Assembly (NCBI GenBank): GCA_031256035.1
Contig: JAIRRJ010000086.1
Span: forward strand, 33,008-97,007
DNA length: 64,000 bases
Source: Treponema sp.
GTDB lineage: Bacteria > Spirochaetota > Spirochaetia > Treponematales > Breznakiellaceae
Direction: 5' to 3'
Both the position numbers and the translations under genes were made by a program. The notes below the pieces were generated by a model. The model was not told the origin of the DNA, did not search any database, and saw only the letters and a list, made by a program, of their open reading frames with translations. Positions 36,067-44,838 of this stretch are shown piece after piece; position 1 is the first letter of the stretch, and each line of letters opens with the position of its first letter.

Positions 36067-37485
36067 ATGAAAGAAAGAGAAAATTTTGCAACAAGAATGG
36101 GATTTTTACTTGTTGCGGCCGGTTGTGCAATTGGCCTTGGAAACATCTGGCGGTTTCCGTGGATGGCGGGTAACTACGGCGGCGGGCTTTTTGTACTGAT
36201 TTATCTGGTCTTCCTTGTCATTCTTGGTTTGCCGGTTATGACGGCGGAGTTTGCTGTCGGAAGAGGCAGTAAACAGTCTGTGGCGAGGTCATTTCAGGTG
36301 TTGCAGCCCAAGGGGACAAAATGGCATATATTCAGCTATTTTGCAATGGCAGGTAACTACCTGCTGATGATGTTCTATACCGTAGTTTCAGGCTGGTGTC
36401 TTTTTTACCTGTTCAAAATGATCAAAGGTGAATTCCGGGGAATGCAGCCCGGTATGGAACCAGGGCAAGTTGGCAATGTTTTTCTGCAGATGCTGGGAAG
36501 TCCGGGCGCAAACGTCGGCTGGATGATCGCGGTTTGTGTTATTGGTTTTATTATTTGCATCATAGGTCTGCAATCGGGCGTGGAAAAAATCACCAAAATC
36601 ATGATGTCCTGTCTGTTCATCATTCTGCTTATCCTGGTTGTACGCGCCGTTACCTTGCCCGGAGCGGGAGCGGGGCTTAAATTCTACCTTGTTCCAAGTT
36701 TGGAACCAATTAAGCAGCATGGTATTTGGACTATCATCTACGCGGCAATGGGGCAGGCTTTCTTTACGCTTTCCCTTGGCATGGGCTCCATGGCAATATT
36801 CGGCAGTTATCTTGGAAAAGAAAAAAGCCTCTTGGGTGAAAGCCGCAATGTCATTTTATTGGATTCGATTGCCGCACTTGGCGCCGGTTTAATCATTTTC
36901 CCTGCCTGTTTCGCGTTTGGGATTGAGCCCGGTCAGGGCGCCGGTCTCATCTTTATTACCATCCCAAATATTTTTAACAATATGCCCGGCGGGTATATCT
37001 TTGGCATACTGTTCTTCCTGTTTATGTGCTTTGCCGCTCTCAGCACGGTTGTGGCAGTATTCGAAAACATCGTAGCCTTCGGGATGGATCTGAAAAACTG
37101 GTCCCGCAAAAAAGCTGTCGCAATAAATGCTGCTGCTATTCTCATCCTTGCCCTGCCGTGCGCGCTAGGTTTTAACGTATTGGAAGGCTTTTTCACACCG
37201 CTGCTCTCATGGCTGGGTGAGGGATCGGCGGTTATTGATTTTGAAGATTTCTTAATCGCCCAGAATATCCTTCCGCTTGGAAGCGCAATTTACATTCTGT
37301 TTTGCATGACTAAAAAAGGCTGGGGCTACGAAAACTTCCTGGCGGAAGTCAATGCGGGAGAAGGTTTAAAGTGGCCTAAAAAGATAATAATATACGTTAA
37401 GTATATTCTTCCGGCAATAATCGCGCTTGCCTTTATCTTGGGGTACATCAACAAATTTACTAATCTCTTGAATGTGGCTTTGTAA
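36067..37485 (+). CDS. Sodium:neurotransmitter-type symporter (NSS/SNF)
   Basis: The 472-residue protein has 11-12 membrane helices and the family hallmarks G-C-A-I-G-L-G-N-I-W-R-F-P in helix 1 and the unwound helix 6 region around T-L-S-L-G-M-G-S-M. Bacterial members such as TnaT and LeuT import amino acids with sodium. The substrate cannot be read from sequence alone. ATG 36067 follows AAAGGAGAGG; the open frame back to 35968 lies in the leader. A good terminator follows at 37515. Confidence 0.92.
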   Translation: MKERENFATRMGFLLVAAGCAIGLGNIWRFPWMAGNYGGGLFVLIYLVFLVILGLPVMTAEFAVGRGSKQSVARSFQVLQPKGTKWHIFSYFAMAGNYLLMMFYTVVSGWCLFYLFKMIKGEFRGMQPGMEPGQVGNVFLQMLGSPGANVGWMIAVCVIGFIICIIGLQSGVEKITKIMMSCLFIILLILVVRAVTLPGAGAGLKFYLVPSLEPIKQHGIWTIIYAAMGQAFFTLSLGMGSMAIFGSYLGKEKSLLGESRNVILLDSIAALGAGLIIFPACFAFGIEPGQGAGLIFITIPNIFNNMPGGYIFGILFFLFMCFAALSTVVAVFENIVAFGMDLKNWSRKKAVAINAAAILILALPCALGFNVLEGFFTPLLSWLGEGSAVIDFEDFLIAQNILPLGSAIYILFCMTKKGWGYENFLAEVNAGEGLKWPKKIIIYVKYILPAIIALAFILGYINKFTNLLNVAL

Positions 37486-37514
37486 AGGTTAAACCTGCTT
37501 GTGAATAAAAATTG

Positions 37515-37547
37515 AAAAGGGGAAGCCATGTTGGTTTCCCCTTTTTT
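37515..37547 (+). terminator. Rho-independent terminator after symporter gene
   Basis: AAAAGGGGAAGCC pairs with GGTTTCCCCTTTT (one G-U pair) with a 5-base loop, followed by more T. This is a textbook terminator 29 bp after the stop. Confidence 0.85.
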
Positions 37548-37554
37548 GCCCGCC

Positions 37555-37583
37555 TTGCCATCCCCTTTATTTCCCTTTATAGT
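37555..37583 (+). promoter_or_regulatory. Leaderless-type promoter of ABC exporter
   Basis: TTGCCA at 37555-37560, a 17-base spacer and TATAGT at 37578-37583 are followed by only six bases before ATG 37590. No ribosome-binding site is present. Confidence 0.7.
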
Positions 37584-37589
37584 CGTTCT

Positions 37590-39341
37590 ATGAAACTTCT
37601 ATGGAGAATTGCCAGAGAAGCGCGTAAATACCGCCTCCTCCTGTTACTGGGCGGTCTTGCGGCGTTGTTCCTGACCTTTGTTAACCTCATTGCGCCCAGG
37701 CTCCTTGCCCGCATGGTGGGAATTGTCCAGCGGGGGTCATCGAACATTCGTACCGGAGGTATGCAAAGCGAAGACCTTCGTGAGATTTTATGTCTCGCTC
37801 TTGTTCTCCTTGCGCTCTATCTGCTGAGGGTATTGTTCCGATTCATGAGCAGTTACCTGCCCCACAAAGCGGCGTGGAATCTGGTCAAGGATCTCAGGAT
37901 GAAAGTATATAATCACATCCAGAGTTTTTCCCTGTCGTTCTTTCACAAACGGCAAACCGGAGACCTGATGAGTCGCGTGGTCAATGACACGGCGACCTTT
38001 GAACAACTCTATGCGCACGTCATTCCCGAAACCCTTACCAATGCCGTAACCCTCACCGGCGTTATGATAATTCTTTTTTCCATTAACCCGCGCCTCGCTT
38101 TCATGACCTGTATCCCCATTCCATTGATTCTCATTTCAGCATGGATACTGATTAAAAAGGTGCGCCCCATGTTTCGCCGTATGCAGAAATTCCAGGGTGA
38201 ACTCAATTCCCAGCTGCAGGACAATATTTCAGGCATCAGGGAGATTCAGGCGTTCGGCCAGCAGATCAGGGAAAGCGGCCGTGTCGAAGAAAAGGCAGGG
38301 GAGTTTACAAAAGCTATTCTTTCGGCGCTGAAGATTAACGCTATTTTTCATCCGTCAGTTGAATTTCTTACGGCTCTGGGGACAGTAATCGTAGTCGGCT
38401 TCGGAGGATTCCTTGCCTACCATGCCCGGCTTGATGCTGAGGAAGTGGTTGCTTTCCTGTTGTACCTTTCACTGTTCTACGCACCCATCACAGGCTTTGC
38501 ACAGCTTCTCGAAAACGCACAGCTTTCACTTGCCGGTGCGGAGCGGGTTCTGGAAATATTCGACTCCGCTTCGGAGGTATGCGACAAGCCGGGCGCGTCG
38601 GAGTTAAAGCCTGTGCAGGGGCATATCCGTTTTGAAAACGTGAGCTTTCGCTACATTGATGAATCGCCGGTTATTGAGGACATCAGTTTCGAAGTCATGC
38701 CCGGACAAACCATCGCTCTTGTGGGACCTACCGGAGTGGGCAAGACTACGATCATTCAGCTTGCAGCCCGCTTTTACGATCCCAAGGCAGGGCGGATTAC
38801 AATTGACGGAAACGATCTGCGGGACGTAACCCAAAACAGCCTGAGAAATCAGATGTCTCTGGTTCTGCAGGACACCTTTCTTTTTAACGGTACGATTGCC
38901 GAGAACATCGCCTACGCAAGACCGTCCGCTTCCATGAACGAAATTGAAGAAGCCGCAAAAACCGCGGGAGTCTATGAGGACATCATGGATATGCCGGCGA
39001 AATTCGATACGGAAACCGGCGAGCGCGGGATACGGCTTTCCGGCGGGCAGAAACAGCGCATCTCAATTGCGCGTGCGGTTCTGCGTGATTCCCCGGTGCT
39101 GATCCTTGATGAAGCCACAGCTTCGGTGGACATGCAGACCGAGGCGCAGATACAGGCCGCTATCAGGAAATTACAGGGCAACCGGACAATTATCGCCATC
39201 GCCCACCGCCTTTCAACGATCCGCAGCGCCGATATGATCCTTGTTCTGAAAGAGGGGAAGATCATCCAGCGGGGAAACCACGAAACGCTGATTGAGGAAG
39301 CCGGGATATACCGCGAGCTGTACATTGCAGGGCAAATTTAA
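37590..39341 (+). CDS. ABC exporter (MsbA-type half-transporter)
   Basis: The 583-residue protein has six membrane helices in an ABC exporter domain (about 1-310). The nucleotide-binding domain carries Walker A G-P-T-G-V-G-K-T-T, signature L-S-G-G-Q-K-Q-R and Walker B L-I-L-D-E-A-T-A. It works as a homo- or heterodimer to export lipids, drugs or peptides. The open frame starts at 37512 but that start lies within the upstream terminator. ATG 37590 is right behind a promoter and probably begins a leaderless mRNA. Confidence 0.9.
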   Translation: MKLLWRIAREARKYRLLLLLGGLAALFLTFVNLIAPRLLARMVGIVQRGSSNIRTGGMQSEDLREILCLALVLLALYLLRVLFRFMSSYLPHKAAWNLVKDLRMKVYNHIQSFSLSFFHKRQTGDLMSRVVNDTATFEQLYAHVIPETLTNAVTLTGVMIILFSINPRLAFMTCIPIPLILISAWILIKKVRPMFRRMQKFQGELNSQLQDNISGIREIQAFGQQIRESGRVEEKAGEFTKAILSALKINAIFHPSVEFLTALGTVIVVGFGGFLAYHARLDAEEVVAFLLYLSLFYAPITGFAQLLENAQLSLAGAERVLEIFDSASEVCDKPGASELKPVQGHIRFENVSFRYIDESPVIEDISFEVMPGQTIALVGPTGVGKTTIIQLAARFYDPKAGRITIDGNDLRDVTQNSLRNQMSLVLQDTFLFNGTIAENIAYARPSASMNEIEEAAKTAGVYEDIMDMPAKFDTETGERGIRLSGGQKQRISIARAVLRDSPVLILDEATASVDMQTEAQIQAAIRKLQGNRTIIAIAHRLSTIRSADMILVLKEGKIIQRGNHETLIEEAGIYRELYIAGQI

Positions 39342-39456
39342 CAACTGCAAGCAGTACCTTCCTAATACTGGATTCAGTACCTTAGAGGATTGAAAGCCAG
39401 TACAGCAGAGTGCCTGGCACCGCGTATGCGGGAAGGCTTGTATTGTTTGATCTATA

Positions 39457-39485
39457 AGGGGAAAACTTGCTTTTCCCCTGTTTTT
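39457..39485 (+). terminator. Rho-independent terminator
   Basis: AGGGGAAAA pairs with TTTTCCCCT with a 5-base loop and is followed by GTTTTT. It ends the ABC exporter transcript, 116 bp after the stop. Confidence 0.8.
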
Positions 39486-39563
39486 CGTGCTATGTTTTAT
39501 GTGTTGGCAGGAGGAATTGCCATCTACGGTGGCGGCGTATCTATAGGATACGACGATTGGATT

Positions 39564-39593
39564 TGCCGCTTCGTTGCTGTGCAACGCCGCGGC
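39564..39593 (+). promoter_or_regulatory. Stem-loop before small membrane protein gene
   Basis: TGCCGC...GTTGCTGTGCAAC...GCGGC is nearly identical to 36020-36049. Where they differ in the inner stem, both sides change together (A-T pair here becomes G-C), keeping the pairing. It lies just before the AGGGGA ribosome-binding site. Confidence 0.6.
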
Positions 39594-39612
39594 ATGATGT
39601 AGGGGAAATACT

Positions 39613-39846
39613 ATGCTTGAAACAGTTGGAATTATGTTAGGTATTGGATTAGGACTCTTTGGTTCTCTGTTTTCTGTTATACAATTCCTAAGTCAGAAAA
39701 AGAAGGATAGATTATTTTTTCTTGCGCAAATTATTATTGATAAAACTATCCCCAGAGAATCCAGACAGCCGTTCTATGATGAATATATAGCGCTTGGCGG
39801 TAACGGTACTTTTATCAAATTTTGGTTGAGAGAGAACAAGAAGTAG
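39613..39846 (+). CDS. Small single-span membrane protein
   Basis: The 77-residue protein has one N-terminal membrane helix (about residues 4-25), a basic K-K-K-D-R stop-transfer segment and a cytoplasmic tail. The tail contains P-R-E-S-R-Q-P-F-Y-D-E-Y-I-A-L-G-G-N-G. That tail reads as a conserved motif, but I cannot name a family. ATG 39613 follows AGGGGA with good spacing. No gene lies close enough downstream to suggest an operon. Confidence 0.65.
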   Translation: MLETVGIMLGIGLGLFGSLFSVIQFLSQKKKDRLFFLAQIIIDKTIPRESRQPFYDEYIALGGNGTFIKFWLRENKK

Positions 39847-39919
39847 AATCCGTTCCTTTACGGCTCTATACCGGCAAGAGATCGCAGCTTCATAATCAGT
39901 AAAGCACAGCCATAGGGCA

Positions 39920-40462
39920 TCACTTTTTTCTCACCGCGGGAAGCCAGCAGAGTTTTCCGATTTTCCATTTATAGCCGATCACCCTGCTGTCATTTTCTGT
40001 CTGCACAGGCCGCCATTGCATATTGGCGACAGCCGCAGCGCGAAAGGATAGTTTTGGAGGCGGAGGAAGCGTTGTGGCATCGGGCATCAGGCAGGCGCCG
40101 ATTACAAGCGGCGAAAAGATAGAGGCTATTTTTTTACAGTCAAAGGCATTGGGCGAAATGTCCAGGCGCGGACCGAAAAGAGCCTCGCCGTGAAATGAGA
40201 CGGCGGATATTTCACCGGCTGTGATTTTCCCTCCGGAAGCGAGGCTTGCATCCCTCAGGGCGCGGGCGCAGTTTTTCAGTTCGTCAGCAGTCAGGGGGCG
40301 TGAAGCGGCTGCCAAAGGTGTAACCCAGGGAAAGCAGTAAGCGCCGGAAAAGCCGGCTTTGAACAGGGCATCTGAGTATTTTCTCATCATAAGCCGGGCA
40401 TCGCGGTGTGGGACAAGAACGAGAAACATATCAGTGTGTTGTTTTTGAGTTTTCAAAACCAC
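39920..40462 (-). CDS. Hypothetical protein
   Basis: The 180-residue protein is not recognised. It begins with a strand M-F-L-V-L-V-P-H-R-D and has a later V-S-F-H-G-E-A-L-F-G, two His-containing segments that loosely recall 2H phosphoesterases. The spacing and motif (HxT/S) are not right, so that is not claimed. GTG 40462 is the longest start and ATG 40429 an alternative. On the minus strand a TATAAT lies 16 bases before the GTG. It is divergent from the gene at 40497. Confidence 0.5.
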   Translation of the reverse strand: MVLKTQKQHTDMFLVLVPHRDARLMMRKYSDALFKAGFSGAYCFPWVTPLAAASRPLTADELKNCARALRDASLASGGKITAGEISAVSFHGEALFGPRLDISPNAFDCKKIASIFSPLVIGACLMPDATTLPPPPKLSFRAAAVANMQWRPVQTENDSRVIGYKWKIGKLCWLPAVRKK

Positions 40463-40496
40463 GATCCCGTGTTATCCTATTATATGGGGAATCAAC

Positions 40497-41276
40497 ATGA
40501 AATATAAGACTAAATTGCTGGTTGATCGGTTTACGGAAATCCTCTCATCATGGCCGGGAGTGGAATGTATTACGCTGAATGAAGCCGCTCTGCCGGATAT
40601 TCTCGACCCGTATTTTGCGCTCATCCTGGATGTATTTTGTTCCGCTTCCATTCCCGATGCGGATGAGCGGTGCCGGCAGTACGGCGATGATGTAGCGGCA
40701 TTTGAAAGTTCCGGTCAGAATGAAAAAGACCGCTTTTTAATCGGGGACATTCCTGTCCGGCTTGAATACAAGAAAACCGGAAAAATAGAAGAACTGGTGA
40801 ATATCGCCGATACCAGGCAGGATTCCCTGTGGCTCATTAAAGATTCGGGAACCTATGGTTTTTACCGGCTGGAAAACTGCGATATAATCTTTTCTCGTTC
40901 CGACTGGATACACAATGTAAGGAAACGGCTTGCCAATATCGGGACTCAATTCTGGACAGAGATGCGAAACACTGTCCAGTCAAAGATGGAACACTTTTTG
41001 TCGGATTTGGGAGCCGCCTGTTTTCAGGGCGATATGTTTCATTATCAAATCGCTTCGGCGGGATTTATAAAAAACGCGTGCCTCACCCTGTTTTGCATCA
41101 ACAGGCGTTTTGAGCCGTCTCACCGCGCCTATTACAAACAGGTAAGCGAACTGCCGGTGCTGCCCGAATCGTTTGCTGCCCAATTTGAAACCTTCCTGTC
41201 AAACAATACCGGCGCTGAACTTACCTCAAGGTTTTATGTCGCCAAACTTATTGCGCACAAAATTGTCTTACTGTGA
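40497..41276 (+). CDS. Nucleotidyltransferase-like protein (DUF4037-like)
   Basis: The 259-residue protein has an early acidic strand (F-A-L-I-L-D-V-F-C) that could be a metal site, and a C-terminal helical half. The R-F-E-P-S-H-R-A-Y-Y-K segment recalls DUF4037 proteins of the nucleotidyltransferase fold. The usual G-S-x-x DxD motif is not clear, so activity is uncertain. ATG 40497 follows GGGGA. The lipoprotein gene starts in a GTGA overlap with its stop, so the pair is co-translated. Confidence 0.6.
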   Translation: MKYKTKLLVDRFTEILSSWPGVECITLNEAALPDILDPYFALILDVFCSASIPDADERCRQYGDDVAAFESSGQNEKDRFLIGDIPVRLEYKKTGKIEELVNIADTRQDSLWLIKDSGTYGFYRLENCDIIFSRSDWIHNVRKRLANIGTQFWTEMRNTVQSKMEHFLSDLGAACFQGDMFHYQIASAGFIKNACLTLFCINRRFEPSHRAYYKQVSELPVLPESFAAQFETFLSNNTGAELTSRFYVAKLIAHKIVLL

Positions 41277-42898
41277 AAATGATTAGTTTTTCTTTGCTCA
41301 GGTTTTTACTCTTTTTTTTGAGTATTTTTTCATTATCCTGCGCAAAAGAAAACCCGGTACATTTTTCCGTTATGGGGACAGATGCGATCCTGTTTGCCCA
41401 AAGCCGCGCGGCGCAGGAAGGAAGGCTGAATCTTTCAAAGCCCCAAAAACTGGAATACCGTTTTGACGATACATTTTATGTCCCGCCCAATTCATCACTC
41501 GAAATTGAATATCATTTTAGTGTTCTGCCTTCTCAGCAAAAAAGAGAAAAATACTCGCTTGTTTTGAATACCGGGGCTGTTTCATGGGAACTGCCGATGG
41601 ACATTCACGGCATTCTGTATTCAATACCCGTTGACGATGACTTTGAGGGGCATTTCAGCATCGCCCTCAACTCTGCCGGCAAATCGAAAAAAATTGATGA
41701 TGAGCCGGTAATTTTTCAAATACATTCCATCGGGTTTTATGAACAATGTTTCGGATTTTCTTCAGATAGCGATACTTATCCCCGCTACACTCCTTTTGTT
41801 TACCGGAACGACAACGGCAGTTATGTGATAGATGTCCCCGCTTCATTCATGCCGGAAAAGCCGCTTGCTGAAATTGAAGCTGTTTTTTCTTCCGGGCGCA
41901 ATTTGCTTGAATTCGCAGGCCGCAGATTTGAAACTTTACCGGGTACTGAAAGAATTTACATTCCCCCCGTATATCCTGCAGAGCCGGCGATCCTTTCCGG
42001 CGATAAAATACACTCCTTTTGGCTGAATGTACATCAGATTCCCGCTCCTTTTCCCGAACCCATAAGCGCCGATCCCGCGCTTGTCATCGAATGGCCGAAA
42101 GAAAACTGGCGCAACAGTGCCTATGAGATTTTCCGCTGGGAAACATTTCCTTCGGTATTAATTTTTGACTATGCGGATTATGCCGTGCAGGACAGGATGT
42201 TGAAACGCCTTGCCTTTTTTGTCGAAAAAGCCGGTTTCCGGGGCCGCCTTGCGCGGGATGCCGAGATTGCCGCGCTTCACGGCTGGAACGCTCACGATTA
42301 CCGCGCCGAAGACCTTGCCCGCTTTTTTGATGCCGCCCGCAAAACCGTTTTTCCCCTGTCGGATGAAGAACTGGAACTTGAAATGATTTTGTTAAACGAA
42401 GGCATTATCCGCGAAAGCTCAGGCGGCATCACCGCAGGCGCAGGTGCGATTATTTCGATAACAAGGGAATCTCCTGATTACCTTCGCTACCGGTTTATGG
42501 TTCACGAAGGGTTTCACGGCCTTTTCTTTATTGACGAAGACTTCCGCGATTTCAGCCGCCGCAGGTGGGAACAATTATCCGCGCCCGCAAAACGATTTAT
42601 CGTTTCTTTTTTTGATTTTCAACAGTACGACACAAAGGACGAGTACCTGCTCGTAAACGAATTTATGGCGCACGTTTTGCAGCAGACAGTCTCTCAGGCT
42701 GGCGATTACTTTGGACGCAACCTGCCTTCGCGCCTTGACTCTACCTGGCGTCAAGCTCATCTTCCCCCCAAAAACGCTTCCGGCACATGGCCTTCCCTTG
42801 CCTCCGCTTTTACCGCAGAAGCGGAAGCGTTTTCAGTTTATGTAAACCAGCGCTGGGGTCTTTCCGCCGGGCGTGTGTGGAGTTTGAATATCAGGTAG
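41273..42898 (+). CDS. HExxH metallopeptidase-like lipoprotein
   Basis: The 541-residue protein has a lipoprotein signal peptide (lipobox S-L-S-C, Cys23) and a long beta-rich N-terminal half. The C-terminal half has H-E-G-F-H (His411, Glu412, His415), a zinc metallopeptidase motif. A later V-N-E-F-M-A-H segment could give the third zinc ligand, as in gluzincins. It would be anchored at the cell surface or in the periplasm. I do not recognise the family. The GTG start overlaps the upstream stop. Its 3' end overlaps the convergent XRE gene by 8 bp. Confidence 0.7.
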   Translation: MKMISFSLLRFLLFFLSIFSLSCAKENPVHFSVMGTDAILFAQSRAAQEGRLNLSKPQKLEYRFDDTFYVPPNSSLEIEYHFSVLPSQQKREKYSLVLNTGAVSWELPMDIHGILYSIPVDDDFEGHFSIALNSAGKSKKIDDEPVIFQIHSIGFYEQCFGFSSDSDTYPRYTPFVYRNDNGSYVIDVPASFMPEKPLAEIEAVFSSGRNLLEFAGRRFETLPGTERIYIPPVYPAEPAILSGDKIHSFWLNVHQIPAPFPEPISADPALVIEWPKENWRNSAYEIFRWETFPSVLIFDYADYAVQDRMLKRLAFFVEKAGFRGRLARDAEIAALHGWNAHDYRAEDLARFFDAARKTVFPLSDEELELEMILLNEGIIRESSGGITAGAGAIISITRESPDYLRYRFMVHEGFHGLFFIDEDFRDFSRRRWEQLSAPAKRFIVSFFDFQQYDTKDEYLLVNEFMAHVLQQTVSQAGDYFGRNLPSRLDSTWRQAHLPPKNASGTWPSLASAFTAEAEAFSVYVNQRWGLSAGRVWSLNIR

Positions 42899-43247
42899 GG
42901 TCAAAAGCCATCATTACATGAAGAACAGCCTTGCACTGTTCAAGGTTCAGATTTTCGATCCGGCGGACAATTTCCATCGCTTCCCGGCTCAGTGGCACTT
43001 TCGGTTTTCCGCCGCCTGTTGTTTCTCCAATGACAAGGTATTCAACCGAAACCTGTAAAGCCTGGGCTATTTTAACGGCATTTTCGGCGGAAGGTTCGGT
43101 AGATTGTGTTCGCAGATAGCACTCTAAAGTTGCTTTGGGAACACCGCTTTTGGCGCTTAATTCCTTGACTTTAATATCCTGAAAATCCAGTTCATTTCGC
43201 AAATTTTCCCTGAATTTGCCCATACTATAAAAATAGTGATATTTCAT
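42891..43247 (-). CDS. XRE-family transcriptional regulator
   Basis: The 118-residue protein has a Cro/C1 helix-turn-helix (about residues 22-80) with V-K-E-L-S-A-K-S-G-V-P-K-A-T-L-E-C-Y, then a short linker and a C-terminal helix for dimerisation. It probably represses the divergent lipoprotein gene and itself through the inverted repeat at 43264-43281. ATG 43247 has no ribosome-binding site, but TATAAG ends six bases before it, so it fits a leaderless mRNA. ATG 43223 is the alternative. Confidence 0.85.
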   Translation of the reverse strand: MKYHYFYSMGKFRENLRNELDFQDIKVKELSAKSGVPKATLECYLRTQSTEPSAENAVKIAQALQVSVEYLVIGETTGGGKPKVPLSREAMEIVRRIENLNLEQCKAVLHVMMAFDPT

Positions 43248-43257
43248 TGAAAACTTA

Positions 43258-43286
43258 TAGACAACAGTTATAAATAACTGTATAAT
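43258..43286 (+). promoter_or_regulatory. Promoter with operator filling the spacer
   Basis: TAGACA at 43258-43263 and perfect TATAAT at 43281-43286 are exactly 17 bases apart. The inverted repeat ACAGTTAT-AA-ATAACTGT (43264-43281) fills the spacer. A dimeric XRE regulator bound here would block RNA polymerase. Confidence 0.75.
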
Positions 43287-43330
43287 GATCTAAAACATTG
43301 ATAAATAAATGTTTCTTTGGAGGATACATT

Positions 43331-44560
43331 GTGAAAAGGTTATTTTCTGCTCAATATTTTCACATACATGGAAAGAATTTTATGAAAAATAATGTCTATG
43401 TTTTACTTTTTTCTATAATTGTGTTTGCCATCAGCGTAATTGGATGTGCATCTAACGCCGTTGGTCCCATAGATACGACCAGTCCCGCCGACCAAGCTGG
43501 TATAGACACCTCCCACGCAAGCGGAGCAGACATAAACTCCACCCCCGTAAACGGAGCGGATATAAATACCTCCCCAACAAGCGGAGCGGGTATAAACTTC
43601 TCCACCGGCGAAATCGCATGGTTCTGGGAAAGCGGGTCTGCAACACTGGAGTCACATGGGGACGGACTTGTCGCCGCTCATCCTTCTCTCCCCATACAGT
43701 CAAAGGTATTAATAACCAATCCTAACAACGGTAAAGAAGTGGAAGTTATCATAATTGGCAGAAGCCCCGCATCAGCAAGCAGTATTGCGAATTTATCTCC
43801 CGATGTCTGGCGTTTTTTGGAATTGAAATCAAAAGATGAGATTCTGCTTAGAATTATTCCCGCCAACACCGGTGGTGTTGTTGGCAATTTCAATCAAATG
43901 GGGAAAGCCACACAGGAGTTACAGGAGCACGGACTTGTCGCCACACATCCTTCCCTACCTATAAATTCAAAGGCAAGAGTAGTCAATGTTGTAAGCGGTA
44001 AAGAAGTGGAAGTCACCATAATTAGTAGAATCCCCGCATCAGCAAACAGAATTGCAGATTTGTCTTCCGATGTCTGGCGTTTATTGGACTTGAAACCAAA
44101 TGACGAGGTTCAACTTTATATTCCGGCTCGGACACGACCATCTCCGATCTCTGGAACTGAACCCAATCAACAACAACCTGATATTGAGGAGGCATTGAAA
44201 AATGCTGCACGGGAACTTGTCAAGGATGTGCCGCAACATTACAGGATTGCCATTATCTTTATAACTACTCCAAATAAAGACATCACTGATTTTATTACGG
44301 GGGAACTTGAACATATCTGGACGAATGCCCAATACGTCATAATCGACAGAAGTGAGTTACGCAGAGTAAGAGAAGAACTGAAATTTCAATTGAGTGGTGA
44401 AGTTGATGATAAATCTGCCGTTTCAATTGGAATATATGCGGGAGCAGATTTTGTTGTAACCGGAAGGCTGGATGGAGAAGGAACTCATCGCAGATTGCGT
44501 TTACGGTTAATTGATACACAAACCGCTCACGTAATAAGTTTTACCTCAGTAAGGATGTAA
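43331..44560 (+). CDS. Lipoprotein with two DPBB repeats and an LpoB/CsgG-like domain
   Basis: After a lipobox (V-I-G-C) comes a tract of about 11-residue repeats around G-A-D-I-N-T-S-P. Two repeats follow that each carry H-G-L-V-A-x-H-P-S-L-P-I-x-S-K and G-K-E-V-E-V-x-I-I, like RlpA-type double-psi beta-barrels. The last part (about 290-409) matches a CsgG/LpoB-like domain, with V-I-I-D-R-S-E-L-R-R-V-R-E-E and G-A-D-F-V-V-T-G-R-L. GTG 43331 has GGAGG; ATG 43382 would give a shorter, more typical signal peptide. It is divergent from the XRE regulator. Confidence 0.8.
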   Translation: MKRLFSAQYFHIHGKNFMKNNVYVLLFSIIVFAISVIGCASNAVGPIDTTSPADQAGIDTSHASGADINSTPVNGADINTSPTSGAGINFSTGEIAWFWESGSATLESHGDGLVAAHPSLPIQSKVLITNPNNGKEVEVIIIGRSPASASSIANLSPDVWRFLELKSKDEILLRIIPANTGGVVGNFNQMGKATQELQEHGLVATHPSLPINSKARVVNVVSGKEVEVTIISRIPASANRIADLSSDVWRLLDLKPNDEVQLYIPARTRPSPISGTEPNQQQPDIEEALKNAARELVKDVPQHYRIAIIFITTPNKDITDFITGELEHIWTNAQYVIIDRSELRRVREELKFQLSGEVDDKSAVSIGIYAGADFVVTGRLDGEGTHRRLRLRLIDTQTAHVISFTSVRM

Positions 44561-44740
44561 TATATATTCACACCTTGCCGTTGTCGGTATTGATTCAACC
44601 AATGCAAATGAAGTGGCTTTTCATGTCAATGGAGCAGGCGGCATTGTAGAATTCCTTAATTATTCAACGCAGGGAACAAGAAACAGCGCCCGCAGGGTGT
44701 GGCTGACCAAAAATCAATACGTTCCGGCGCCGGAAAAGTC
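44553..44740 (+). pseudogene. Coding remnant after LpoB-like gene
   Basis: One frame reads N-I-Y-S-H-L-A-V-V-G-I-D-S-T and on through G-G-I-V-E-F-L-N-Y-S-T, coding-like sequence with no start or ribosome-binding site. It fades into GC-rich palindromic DNA near 44755. It looks like the tail of a lost gene. Confidence 0.35.
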
Positions 44741-44838
44741 ATCAAGACCACTTTGTAGCACGCCTTTAGGCGGGCGTACGCGCCGCGGTCATCGCGGGGT
44801 ATGCTCAAATATTTCTGGCAAACCCAAAAAAAACGCTC

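Larger units (their letters stand above)
39342..39612. other. Intergenic region between ABC exporter and small membrane protein
   Basis: It holds CAGTAC three times near 39353-39405, a terminator at 39457 and a stem-loop at 39564. A possible 36-residue hydrophobic peptide from about 39492 has no ribosome-binding site and is not called. Confidence 0.45.

Noticed and set aside
39390..39602. A 70-residue frame between the ABC exporter and the small membrane protein.
   Set aside because: It crosses a terminator and a conserved stem-loop and has no ribosome-binding site.
39920..40462. Assignment as a 2'-5' RNA ligase/2H phosphoesterase.
   Set aside because: Two His-containing segments are present but not in the HxT/S form or spacing needed.
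29992..44816. A shared 14-mer ATGCTCAAATATTT at about 29993 and 44803, both just after minus-strand genes.
   Set aside because: Several 14-base matches are expected by chance in 64 kb, and the flanks do not align.
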